A program made the translations under genes and the position numbers. The notes under the pieces were generated by a model. The model was given only the letters and a program-made list of their open reading frames with translations, did not search any database and was not told the origin of the DNA. From CAWIHS01 sp963836005 (lineage in GTDB: Bacteria > Pseudomonadota > Gammaproteobacteria > GRL18), in contig CAWIHS010000006.1 of the NCBI GenBank assembly GCA_963836005.1, positions 310,001-374,000 of the forward strand: 64,000 nt of DNA, read 5' to 3'. How positions within the stretch are numbered: the first letter of the stretch is position 1; each line of letters starts with the position of its first letter. Positions 9,201 to 16,759 of this stretch are shown in pieces.

Positions 9201-10395
9201 TGTTTCTATTCGTATGCGCACCATTTTGAGGGATCGCCGGAAAAAAAGACTGTCCTTGACCACCAAAGCCGCCATGATGTTTTTGAATATCACTGATCCC
9301 TCATCGATTAAACTCATGCGTAAGTTAATGATAGAGTGGGGTTATAAAGGACAGCGACTGGCACATCAGATGAGCAAATCTCTGGGATTAATTCCCCGGG
9401 ACCGTAAACCGGGTGCGACTCAGGGTAAAATGCATCTCAGGGCACAGGTGGTTAATTTTGTTAACAGGCCGATGCCGGCCGATATTCCATCACAAACGGC
9501 GCGAGCCTTACTGGGACTGGAGGATAATACTGTCGTGCCGATTATTCGAGATGCCGGCAAAATAAATGAAGACTCCGACGCGGTGTTTTATTTTCCCGGC
9601 TGTGGTTCGGAACGACTCTATAGTCAGATAGGTCTGGCAACAATGGCGATGTTGTATCATGCGGGTGCACAGACTGTTTTGCCGCCCGGTTATCTATGCT
9701 GCGGCTATCCACAAACCTCAGGCGGCGATCAGGCCAAAGGCTCTCAAATCTCTACGGATAATCAGGTGTTATTTCATCGTATTGCCAATACGCTCAATTA
9801 TATGGATATTAAAACGGTTCTGGTATCATGCGGAACCTGTATAGATCAACTGCTGCACTATCAGTTTGAGAAAATTTTCCCCGGCTGCCGGCTGCTGGAT
9901 ATTCATGAATATCTGGCGGAAAAAGGTTATACCCTTGCAACAGAGGATAAACTGAAAACAAATTATATTTATCATGATCCCTGTCATACACCCATTAAAA
10001 CCAGACAGCCGTTGGCCGTTGCCAGGGATGTATTGGGTGAGAATGTCATCCTTTCGGATCGCTGTTGCGGTGAGTCAGGGACATTGGCGGTATCCCGGCC
10101 GGATATCTCAACTCAGCTTCGGTTTCGAAAACTGGAAGAGCTGAATAAAAATATCAGTCAATTCAGCACCGCTAATAATAGCCCTGAAGCTTCAGCGGAG
10201 ACCAATAACAGGCCGGTTAAACTGTTAACCAGCTGCCCTGCCTGTCAGCAGGGGCTGAACCGTTATCAGCAAGACACTGGCTTAACCCCGGAATATATCG
10301 TTGAAGAAATGTGCCGTAAGATACTCGGAGAAAACTGGCAGAAACAGTTTATAGATAATGCCAGGGCCGGCGGCATAGAAAGGGTTTTGTTGTAA
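6232..10395 (+). CDS. DUF3683-type FAD/Fe-S oxidoreductase (D-lactate/glycolate dehydrogenase-like) with in-frame minisatellite
   Basis: The 1387-residue protein starts at ATG 6232, matching the family start (MSQPTLSNIREIPYNYTSFSDREIV). Order: DUF3683 (about 1-160); FAD-binding PCMH domain (about 165-370) with PRGGGTGYTGG; GlcD/D-lactate dehydrogenase C-terminal domain with HMHAGDGNVHTN (about 702) and GEHGIG (about 746); a repeat linker (798-869); two 4Fe-4S motifs, CLRCGKCKPVC (about 909) and CTVCHKCLNPCP (about 971); two CCG-type domains, FPGCGSERLY (about 1120) and YHDPCHTP..CCGESG (about 1246). It is predicted to oxidise a 2-hydroxy acid at FAD and pass electrons through Fe-S centres to the respiratory chain. 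The linker is 12 tandem VEDSLR-like hexapeptides encoded by 18-bp units. The substrate is not provable from sequence. Confidence 0.9.
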   Translation: MSQPTLSNIREIPYNYTSFSDREIVIRFLGEKAWEVLNTLRSQRVTGRSARMLFEVLGDIWVVSRNPFIEDDLLENPQRRDALLQALNHRLTQIRNRADGNQAVLALLGSAERAVTQFKDWLIETQFRRRQVYKKLLKVTHKDNICFDGLSRISHVTDASDWRVEFPFLVLVPNSEKEVQQLVQACIDLDLAIIPRGGGTGYTGGAVPLTRNAVVINTEKLDKLGKIEYIPLANPGDSGGSKVATIATGAGVVTRRVSEAAESEGLVFAVDPTSQDASCIGGNIAMNAGGKKAVMWGTTLDNLLSWKLVTPDARWMQVTRLEHNLGKIHVLETVRFRIQRYAANGLDVETEEILEIPGKELRKQGLGKDVTNKFLGGLPGVQKEGCDGIITSAVFVLHKMPAHTRTVCLEFFGADMSRAVPAIVETIDHLNTLENVILAGLEHLDERYIKAVGYSTKSARTGLPKMVLLADVASDDENAAGQAASTIVQLANAREAEGFIAVSPEARHYFWLDRARTAAIAAHTNAFKINEDVVIPLKNLSAYGLGIERINIIQSISNKLNIVAAVENYLRNDLQVIAYSPDFEGSEETEVILAAKKRAAFELIENVKTRWSVLLQNMHGRAADFYPVLLATGAEILNKEAFDAQSTLFDLLQRRELIVSYRREVEKPLKDLFRGLNLAGVNDRLDQIHARIRAGRLFVATHMHAGDGNVHTNIPVHSNDYAMLHTAEKLVEEIMQLAKSLDGVISGEHGIGITKLQFLDDDVLEAFREYKDRVDPRHRFNPGKLLKSVPVDKDSSWVEDSLRVEDSSPVEDSLQVEDSLRVENSLRVEDSLRVEDSSPVEDSLRVEDSLRVEDSLRVEDSLRVEDSFLNQVKHSGLENAYTPSLQLLQQEALILEASALGDLNNDIKDCLRCGKCKPVCNTHIPRANLLYSPRNKILGTGLIMEAFLYEEQTRRGISVRHFDEMNDVADHCTVCHKCLNPCPVNIDFGDVSIRMRTILRDRRKKRLSLTTKAAMMFLNITDPSSIKLMRKLMIEWGYKGQRLAHQMSKSLGLIPRDRKPGATQGKMHLRAQVVNFVNRPMPADIPSQTARALLGLEDNTVVPIIRDAGKINEDSDAVFYFPGCGSERLYSQIGLATMAMLYHAGAQTVLPPGYLCCGYPQTSGGDQAKGSQISTDNQVLFHRIANTLNYMDIKTVLVSCGTCIDQLLHYQFEKIFPGCRLLDIHEYLAEKGYTLATEDKLKTNYIYHDPCHTPIKTRQPLAVARDVLGENVILSDRCCGESGTLAVSRPDISTQLRFRKLEELNKNISQFSTANNSPEASAETNNRPVKLLTSCPACQQGLNRYQQDTGLTPEYIVEEMCRKILGENWQKQFIDNARAGGIERVLL
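8623..8838 (+). repeat. 12 x 18-bp in-frame minisatellite
   Basis: Twelve consecutive 18-bp units of GTTGAAGACTCTTTACGG type encode VEDSLR, with variants VEDSSP, VEDSLQ, VENSLR and a final VEDSFL. The array sits precisely between the flavoprotein half and the Fe-S half of the oxidoreductase. Because 18 is a multiple of three, gain or loss of units changes only linker length. All three forward frames stay open across it. Confidence 0.95.
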
Positions 10396-10496
10396 ACAAT
10401 CACTGCAAAGCGCAGCTCGGATCAGCGGTCGTGTAATCCGGGCTTGCGCAACACATCGGGTTGCGCTGTTACCCTGACTGCGGTTTGCCAGAGGAT

Positions 10497-11156
10497 TTAG
10501 ATCGTGACGGTATTCACTCCTGTGGGAGTGCCTACCAGTAAAACATCCGCCGGACGCATGGCGAACAGACCATTGGTTACCACACCCACGATATCATTGA
10601 GTTGACGCTCCAGTTTGACTGGCTCCATGATTTCCATCCCATGCACATCCAGAATGACATTGCCGTTATCGGTAGTAAAGCCTTCACGCAGTACCGGTTC
10701 TCCGCCGAGTTTGACAATTTCACGCGCTACATAACTGCGCGCCATGGGGATCACTTCCACAGGTAAGGGGAATTTGCCCATATAACTGACCTGTTTGCTT
10801 TCATCGACGATGCAGACAAATTTGTCGGCCACGGCAGCGACAATTTTTTCACGTGTCAGTGCACCGCCGCCGCCCTTGATCAGGTGTAGCGAATGGTTGC
10901 ATTCATCAGCACCATCGATGTACACAGACATATCATTAACGCTGTTTAAATCATAGACTTCAATCCCGTGACCGCGCAGGCGTTCGGCTGTTGCTTCAGA
11001 ACTGGCCACTGCACCTTTGATCTTGTGTTTGATTTTACCCAGTTCATCAATAAAAAAGTTAGCTGTGGAACCCGTACCTACACCCACAATACTGTCAACC
11101 TCGACATATTTTATAGCGGCCTTTGCGACTTCCTGTTTCATTTCATCTTGATTCAT
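10497..11156 (-). CDS. rpiA: Ribose-5-phosphate isomerase A
   Basis: The 219-residue protein has the length of RpiA. It contains VGVGTGSTANFFIDEL (phosphate-binding loop), YIDGADECN, KGGGGALTREK and the downstream KFPLPVEVIP segment, which include the known active-site Asp and Lys positions. It interconverts ribose-5-phosphate and ribulose-5-phosphate. With phosphoribulokinase in the same window, it would feed ribulose-5-phosphate to the Calvin cycle as well as the pentose phosphate pathway. It is transcribed divergently from ilvA (89 bp between start codons). Confidence 0.97.
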   Translation of the reverse strand: MNQDEMKQEVAKAAIKYVEVDSIVGVGTGSTANFFIDELGKIKHKIKGAVASSEATAERLRGHGIEVYDLNSVNDMSVYIDGADECNHSLHLIKGGGGALTREKIVAAVADKFVCIVDESKQVSYMGKFPLPVEVIPMARSYVAREIVKLGGEPVLREGFTTDNGNVILDVHGMEIMEPVKLERQLNDIVGVVTNGLFAMRPADVLLVGTPTGVNTVTI

Positions 11157-11245
11157 ATTTAATTCCTGTTGGTTTGTTTATATTATCCTAAAAATGCCGA
11201 TAAAAAGCGATATATACTGACAAGAAAAGAAAATATTGCTAACTT

Positions 11246-12763
11246 ATGCAAATGTTGGAAAGTTATGTAAAAAAAATCCTCAAAGCCAGGGTTTATGATA
11301 TTGTCAAGCAGGTGCCGCTGGAGAAAGCAGTCAACTTATCCATGCGTACCGGCAACGAGATCCTGTTAAAAAGAGAAGATCTGCAGCCGGTATTTTCGTT
11401 TAAAATTCGTGGTGCCTACAATAAAATGGCTCAGCTCTCGGCCAGAGAACGGGAAATGGGAGTGATAGCCGCTTCTGCCGGCAATCATGCTCAGGGTGTG
11501 GCCATGTCTGCCAGCTACCTGGGACTGGAAGCCTTAATTGTTATGCCGAAAACCACTCCTGAAATCAAAGTGGAAGCCGTGCAGCGTCTGGGTGCTAAAG
11601 TTGAACTCTATGGCAATAGTTATGATGAAGCTTATGAATATGCCAGAGAACTTGCACAGGCCGGTTGGACATTTATTCACCCTTATGATGATCCGCTCGT
11701 GATCGCGGGGCAGGGTACGATTGGCATGGAAATTATGCATCAGTGCCCGCTTGCCCCGGAAGCCATTTTTGTACCCGTCGGCGGAGGCGGTCTGATTGCC
11801 GGAATTGCTGCGTATGTTAAATATCTTTTTCCGCAAGTAAAAATTATTGGTGTCGAACCTGATGATGCGGCTTCCATGCATGATGCTTTAATCGCCCAGA
11901 AAAGGGTGATCCTCGATCAGGTAGGCATTTTTGCCGATGGTGTAGCGGTCAGACAGGTCGGTGAAGAAACCTTCCGTATCGCCAGAAAGTGCGTAGATGA
12001 GGTCATACTGGTTAATGCCGATGAAATCTGCGCCGCCATCAAAGACATTTTTGATGATACCCGCACAGTTACTGAGCCTGCCGGGGCACTGTCTGTGGCG
12101 GGCCTGAAAAAATATGTCCAGCTTAACAAACTCAGCGACAAAACACTGGTAGCCATCGCCAGTGGAGCCAATATGAATTTTGATCGCTTACGTCATGTCT
12201 CTGAGCGTGCTGAACTGGGAGAACACAGGGAGCTGCTTTTCTCGGCAAAAATAGACGAACGTCCCGGCAGTTTTCTTAAATTTTGTCAACTGATTGGTCA
12301 TCGAGGCATAACAGAATTTAATTATCGTTATGCCAATCCAGAGCATGCGCATATTTTTGTAGGCGTAAAAACCGTCAATGCTGAGGTGGAAAAGGAAAGC
12401 TTGTTCAATCAGCTGGATGACAAGGGATACGAGGTCACGGATTTGAGCGATAACGAGCTGGCCAAACTGCACCTGTTGCATATGGTCGGAGGGCATGCGC
12501 CGGGCATTCAGAATGAGCATCTATATCGTTTTGAATTTCCTGAAAGGCCGGGTGCTTTATTGCGTTTTCTGAGCCGCATGGGGCAGAACTGGAATATCAG
12601 CCTGTTCCATTATCGCAATCATGGAGCTGCTTTTGGCAGGGTGCTGGTTGGTATCCAGGTTCCTGTTAATGATGAAGTGCAGTTTCAGGTCTTTCTCGAT
12701 GAGCTGGGTTATAACTACTGGGAAGAAACCGACAACCCGGCGTATAAAGAGTTTCTGATTTAA
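11246..12763 (+). CDS. ilvA: Threonine ammonia-lyase, biosynthetic
   Basis: The 505-residue protein is the long biosynthetic form. The PLP domain (1 to about 320) has FSFKIRGAYNKM with the PLP lysine, ASAGNHAQGVA and the phosphate-binding VGGGGLIAG. Two ACT-like domains follow (about 330-500, SAKIDERPGSFLKFC and FEFPERPGALLRFLS), consistent with isoleucine feedback control. It deaminates threonine to 2-oxobutanoate, the first step of isoleucine synthesis. Start 11246 is taken; ATG 11252 (MLESYVKKILKARVYD) is an alternative. Its stop codon overlaps the stop codon of the convergent hemolysin III gene. Confidence 0.96.
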   Translation: MQMLESYVKKILKARVYDIVKQVPLEKAVNLSMRTGNEILLKREDLQPVFSFKIRGAYNKMAQLSAREREMGVIAASAGNHAQGVAMSASYLGLEALIVMPKTTPEIKVEAVQRLGAKVELYGNSYDEAYEYARELAQAGWTFIHPYDDPLVIAGQGTIGMEIMHQCPLAPEAIFVPVGGGGLIAGIAAYVKYLFPQVKIIGVEPDDAASMHDALIAQKRVILDQVGIFADGVAVRQVGEETFRIARKCVDEVILVNADEICAAIKDIFDDTRTVTEPAGALSVAGLKKYVQLNKLSDKTLVAIASGANMNFDRLRHVSERAELGEHRELLFSAKIDERPGSFLKFCQLIGHRGITEFNYRYANPEHAHIFVGVKTVNAEVEKESLFNQLDDKGYEVTDLSDNELAKLHLLHMVGGHAPGIQNEHLYRFEFPERPGALLRFLSRMGQNWNISLFHYRNHGAAFGRVLVGIQVPVNDEVQFQVFLDELGYNYWEETDNPAYKEFLI

Positions 12764-13401
12764 ATCACATAGATCAGCACCATAAAGAAATGCAAAATAC
12801 TTCCTCCGAGCACAAAAAGATGCCAGATGCCATGATTAAAGGGAAGGTTATCCCATACATAAAAGATAATGCCGATAGTGTAAGAAAGTCCTCCGGCCAG
12901 CAATAGCCACAGGCCTCCGCTTTGCATACTTTCCAGCAGCGGTCTGGTGGCTACAATGATGCACCAGCCGAGCATGATATACAGTGCCAGAGAGGTCTTT
13001 TCAAAGCGGTTTGGGTAGACAAATTTTAAAACAATACCAATTCCCGCAATAATCCAGACAAACAGGAAAATACTCCAGCCCAATGGGCCGCCTAACGAGA
13101 TCAGAGTAACCGGGGTATAAGTTCCGGCAATCAAAAAGTAGATAGAGGCATGATCCAGTTGCTGGAAAACTCTTTTGACCTGTTTTTGAGTAATGGCATG
13201 ATAGAGGGTAGAAGTACCATACATCATGATTAATGTGGCACCATAAATTGCACTGCAGGTAATGACCAGAGCCGAACCCTGCCGTGCGGCGTACGCTGTG
13301 AGAACAGCCAGACCTGCAATACTTAACAGCAGGCCGACTCCATGCGTAATAGCATGCCAGACTTCTTCAACGAACGAATACTCATTCAAGGCGATACCCA
13401 T
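12760..13401 (-). CDS. Hemolysin III / TrhA family membrane protein
   Basis: The 213-residue protein has seven predicted membrane helices and the PAQR-type signature: EEVWHAITHGVG at the N-terminus, GTSTLYHAI in the middle and NHGIWHLFVLGGS..HF near the C-terminus, giving the conserved Ser, Asp (QLDHASIYFLIAGTYTP) and His residues thought to form a metal site. Known members affect membrane energetics and lipid homeostasis; the hemolysin name is historical. It ends inside the ilvA stop codon (4-bp convergent overlap). Confidence 0.9.
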   Translation of the reverse strand: MGIALNEYSFVEEVWHAITHGVGLLLSIAGLAVLTAYAARQGSALVITCSAIYGATLIMMYGTSTLYHAITQKQVKRVFQQLDHASIYFLIAGTYTPVTLISLGGPLGWSIFLFVWIIAGIGIVLKFVYPNRFEKTSLALYIMLGWCIIVATRPLLESMQSGGLWLLLAGGLSYTIGIIFYVWDNLPFNHGIWHLFVLGGSILHFFMVLIYVI

Positions 13402-13437
13402 ATCCAGGGGGTGCCGGCAATAGGCTTTTTTTCAGCT

Positions 13438-13671
13438 TTACAGACCGATCAATTCGGCATGTACGCCTTGATCTGTTACGCGTTTAAGTATGCTCTGAGA
13501 ATCCATTTTATCAGGATTGTATTGCACAATGGTAAGATGCGGTGTTTTGTCGCCATTATGCACACTGACAACACCATCCAAAGCCCGCAGATTTTCTTCC
13601 AGGGATTGTCTTTGTTCTGCGTTCAGCTCTTCATCTACATGTAAAGTAAGATCAGCAAGATTAATATCCAT
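13438..13671 (-). CDS. HMA-like small protein without the CxxC metal motif
   Basis: The 77-residue protein (MDINLADLTLHVDEELNAEQRQ) has the beta-alpha-beta-beta-alpha-beta pattern of heavy-metal-associated domains: RALDGVVSVHNGD after the first helix and TIVQYNPDKMDSQSILKRV. Cysteines are absent, so it cannot bind Cu(I) in the canonical way. It lies just upstream of the hemolysin III gene in the same direction (36-bp gap) and may be co-transcribed. Its function is unknown. Confidence 0.7.
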   Translation of the reverse strand: MDINLADLTLHVDEELNAEQRQSLEENLRALDGVVSVHNGDKTPHLTIVQYNPDKMDSQSILKRVTDQGVHAELIGL

Positions 13672-13939
13672 TGTTTATCTCCGGTTTATTTCTGAGTCTA
13701 ACTCTAAGTTAACAATGATGTCAATAAACGGGTTAATTAGTGCAAGTGAAAAAATAGCACAAAGGGTTGGGTTCAGCGGGATGCGGCGTTTAAAATAAAC
13801 CTTGCAGCGTTTCACAAAACTGTAGGAAATGTCTTGCATTGGAAGATGTAACACGGCACAATAATCCTAAAAAAAAGGGGGCTATTCCTCCCTTTAATAA
13901 TTAGATTATAGAAATAAAAATCAGGGAACTTTAAGCTTT

Positions 13940-14059
13940 ATGAAAAAATATCTTACCCACAGGAGAAGAGGTCTGCAGCAGCACGATCCTGTTTTCGTTT
14001 TGTCGTTGGTCGTTTCTATCGGTGTACTTTTAAGTGGATTTACTGCCTTCTCGTTCTAG
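13940..14059 (+). CDS. Small 39-residue membrane protein
   Basis: An ATG at 13940 is preceded by GGGA at a suitable distance and opens a 39-codon frame. It encodes a basic head (MKKYLTHRRRGLQQHDP) followed by one hydrophobic helix (VFVLSLVVSIGVLLSGFTAF). A good terminator follows within 25 bp, so the unit looks like a complete single-gene transcript. I do not recognise the protein. A type II single-span topology with a positive-inside head is predicted. Confidence 0.5.
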   Translation: MKKYLTHRRRGLQQHDPVFVLSLVVSIGVLLSGFTAFSF

Positions 14060-14080
14060 TCAGATTGCCACGAAAAATCA

Positions 14081-14109
14081 ATGTGCAGTTTTATAACTGC
14101 ACATTTTTC
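14081..14109 (+). terminator. Rho-independent terminator
   Basis: A perfect ATGTGCAGTT / AACTGCACAT stem with a 4-base loop is followed by TTTTT. It terminates the small membrane protein transcript. Confidence 0.85.
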
Positions 14110-14146
14110 TGCTTCAGTTTCAATTCCTTTATGCCAATCTCTAAGT

Positions 14147-14189
14147 ACCTGATAGCTAGCACGATCTTAGATATACGTTGAGTAGTGAC
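14147..14189 (+). repeat. Family B right-end fragment
   Basis: The sequence ACCTGATAGCTAGCACGATC and onward to GTTGAGTAGTGAC matches the right end of B4 and B1 (CTGATATCGAGCACGATCTTA...GAATAGTTAC) with mutations. It is a decayed remnant in the 314-bp gap before amgK. Nothing else is seen in that gap. Confidence 0.5.
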
Positions 14190-14373
14190 CACTTACTTTA
14201 GATAAATGGAAATAATTTAGTATTATTCAACCCCCTGATATGCAGTGAAACGATGTGTATGCCCCTGCAACTTTGCAGGCTGTATGTCCCCCATTCAGCT
14301 CAGGCATAAAATGTGCGTTCCATGCGCAAAATTATGTTAAACTTTCAGGCATTATTATTTTATCGAGCATCCA

Positions 14374-15397
14374 ATGCCACAGCGTATCGAAGAGATAAAA
14401 AAATGGCTGTCTTCAACCCTGCAGACAGAGGTTCGGAGTTTTGAACCTGCGTCCAGTGATGCCAGTTTCAGACGTTATTTCAGAGTGACCCTGGGAGAGA
14501 TAAAAAATCATCAACTGGCAGCCCAATTATCACAACCATCCTATATTGTTATGGATGCCCCGCCGGAAAAGGAAAACATAAATCCCTTTATCGAAATTGC
14601 TGTCCATCTGGAACGTTCTGGAGTCAGCGTGCCCCATCTGTATGCTGTAGATGAATCGCACGGCTTTATTCTTATGTCTGATCTGGGAACTATACCGTAT
14701 CTGTCTGTGCTGGACGAGAATGCTACCAGTGAGCTCGACTGACCATTTATATGCATCAGCCATGCATGCTTTACTCAAAATGCAGCAAGCTCCCGTCAGT
14801 GACGCTATAAACTTGCCCGCCTATGATTCAACGCTGCTGAGAACAGAGATGGAGTTGCTGCCTGAATGGTATGTGCAGGTCCATCTTGATACAAAATTCA
14901 CACCAGCGGAGCAGGCGATTTATCAGCAGAGCATGAACCTGTTGATTAACTCGGCGCAGGAGCAGCCGCAGGTATTCGTACACCGCGATTATCATTCGCG
15001 CAATCTTATGTTTCTGGCTGAGCAAAATCCCGGTATTATTGATTTTCAGGATGCTGTGTTGGGGCCGGTGACCTATGATCTGGTTTCTTTGCTGCGTGAC
15101 AGCTATATCGCCTGGCCTCTGGCACGGGTTTATGCCTGGGTAGAACGATACCGCCAGATGTTATTAGCGGCAGGAATTTTGACCCAGGATGATAAGGCCT
15201 GTTTTGTTCGATGGTTCGACTGGATGGGTGTTCAGCGGCAGTTAAAGGTTGTGGGGATCTTTGCGCGGTTAAATTATCGTGATGGAAAGAACAATTATCT
15301 GAATGATATCCCCTTGACTCTGGACTACCTGTTAACAGTCTGTGCAAGGTATTCGGAACTGCAGGATTTACACCGTTTGTTAATAAAATACAGCTAA
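14374..15397 (+). pseudogene. amgK: AmgK-like anomeric sugar kinase, frameshifted
   Basis: Two overlapping frames give consecutive parts of one aminoglycoside-phosphotransferase-fold kinase. The first (14374-14742) has SSDASFRRYFRV, the family signature of AmgK, and ends LSVLDENATSELD. The second resumes at TDHLYASAMHALLKMQ near 14738 and contains the catalytic FVHRDYHSRNLM and IIDFQDAVLGP (Mg-binding DFQD) motifs. Removing one base near 14737 (in GAGCTCGACTGAC) restores a continuous ~340-residue protein. AmgK phosphorylates N-acetylmuramate or GlcNAc at C1 for peptidoglycan recycling, and murU follows. It could be a true mutation or a sequencing error. Its stop codon lies in the left end of element C1. 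Confidence 0.85.
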
Positions 15398-15856
15398 ATA
15401 GCTGTTCGGAAATAGTGGCCATAGTATTGAGGCATCGCACCAGACCCTGTAATATCTCATTTCGCTCATATTAGCATCAAATCCCGAAATGATACATCAC
15501 AGGTTCTGGTGCTAAATGGACACCTTTTAAGAACAGCTCATACGTAGCTACTTAAGGATAATTGAGTGTTTGTGGAAGACAGATGATTACTCCTGCATAA
15601 TCTGCATTCCCTACATCCATGTAGGTCAAGTTTTTATAGCCATGGACGGCTATAAAAAGCCTACATGGAAGTATTTACGGCGTCTTCTGGGCAGGTAATT
15701 GCTCCATGCATAACCTGCATTTCCCACTTGACCACCATGGATGGTGGAAATGCATGCGAGAGGCAGGAGCCGAAGTCGTCCATGTGGGTCAACAAATACT
15801 CGATTATCCGCACCTGATTTTGCTTAAGTACCTACCTATGAAGAACAGCTATTTAG
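15394..15856 (+). mobile_element. Family C element, copy C1, interrupted by D2
   Basis: Ends CTAAATAGCTGTTC (15394-15407) and GAACAGCTATTTAG (15843-15856) are exact inverted repeats. The unique part at 15408-15538 is a non-coding sequence (GGCCATAGTATTGAGG to GGACACCTTTTAAG) that recurs at 50379-50512 and inverted at 40212-40336. D2 is inserted at its right end with a 10-bp duplication. C1 supplies the amgK stop codon and separates amgK from murU. Confidence 0.7.
15539..15840 (+). mobile_element. Family D MITE-like element, copy D2 (302 bp)
   Basis: Ends are CATACGTAGCTACTTAAG and, inverted, CATAGGTAGGTACTTAAG. It is flanked by perfect 10-bp duplications AAGAACAGCT (15529-15538, 15841-15850). 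The interior contains a TTTTTATAGCC / GGCTATAAAAA palindrome, two divergent copies of a ~35-bp motif (15580-15614, 15691-15727), and a 108-bp block (15685-15792) identical to B1 (890-997). It has no transposase. Confidence 0.85.
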
Positions 15857-16046
15857 TGCCCAGCATATCTAATATTCGGCATGCCTGAGAGCAAACTCGA
15901 ACTTCAAAATATGCTCAAGAGTCACAAATTTTACCCAGCTAAAGGGACTGAAATATGACACTGATAAGTAATCTGTCTGTGTGGAACTCCTCAGAAAATA
16001 TAAGGCTGTTTGTGAACTATCAGACCCAACCGGCCAGACAGCAAAA

Positions 16047-16721
16047 ATGAAAGCCATGATCCTTGCCGCTGGCCGCGGTGAACGCATGCGCCCCCTGACA
16101 GATATGACCCCGAAACCCCTGCTAAAGGTTGCCGGTCAATGCTTGATTGAATACCACATTCAGGCCCTGGTTAAAGCCGGTGTTACAGATCTGGTCATCA
16201 ATCATGCCTGGTTAGGAGAACAGATTGAGCAGCTGCTTGGTGATGGCCGGCATTATGCTGCCGATATTCGCTACAGTCCAGAAACTACCCCTCTGGAAAC
16301 CGCCGGAGGGATAATTAATGCATTGGAACTTTTGGGTGAGCAGCCCTTTATCGTAGTTAATGGTGATGTGTTTAGCGATTATTCATTTACCGAACTGGCC
16401 AAATTAAACATAACCCAGCCCGCTCATCTGGTAATGGTGAATAATCCGCCGCACCATCCGCAAGGCGATTTTTACTGTCAGAATAACAGGGTGCTGCAGC
16501 AAACAGGCGACCCGTCCCTGAACAGGTATACCTTCAGCGGTATAGCTGTTTATGATCCGGTTTTTTTCCATGGACTGGCGCCGGGCAAACGTGCATTAGC
16601 ACCCCTGTTAAGGGATGCAATGGATCACCATCGGGTGTCCGGGGAATATTATCCTGGATTATGGCTGGATATTGGCACCGCTGATCGGCTGCAGGAATTG
16701 AATAAGGAGCTCAGTGAATGA
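16047..16721 (+). CDS. murU: N-acetylmuramate alpha-1-phosphate uridylyltransferase
   Basis: The 224-residue nucleotidyltransferase starts at ATG 16047 because the glycine-rich nucleotide loop LAAGRGERMRPLTD must sit at the very N-terminus. KPLLKVAGQCLIEYH and VNGDVFSDYSF (metal-binding Asp) follow, then WLDIGTADRL near the end. MurU converts MurNAc-1-phosphate and UTP to UDP-MurNAc, bypassing de novo UDP-MurNAc synthesis. It pairs with the upstream AmgK-like kinase, but about 650 bp of repeat DNA now separate them, so co-transcription may be reduced. It is followed 38 bp later by the carboxylate-amine ligase gene. Confidence 0.9.
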   Translation: MKAMILAAGRGERMRPLTDMTPKPLLKVAGQCLIEYHIQALVKAGVTDLVINHAWLGEQIEQLLGDGRHYAADIRYSPETTPLETAGGIINALELLGEQPFIVVNGDVFSDYSFTELAKLNITQPAHLVMVNNPPHHPQGDFYCQNNRVLQQTGDPSLNRYTFSGIAVYDPVFFHGLAPGKRALAPLLRDAMDHHRVSGEYYPGLWLDIGTADRLQELNKELSE

Positions 16722-16759
16722 TCATCATCGACGGTGCAGGGCAACTTTGGAGCTGATGT

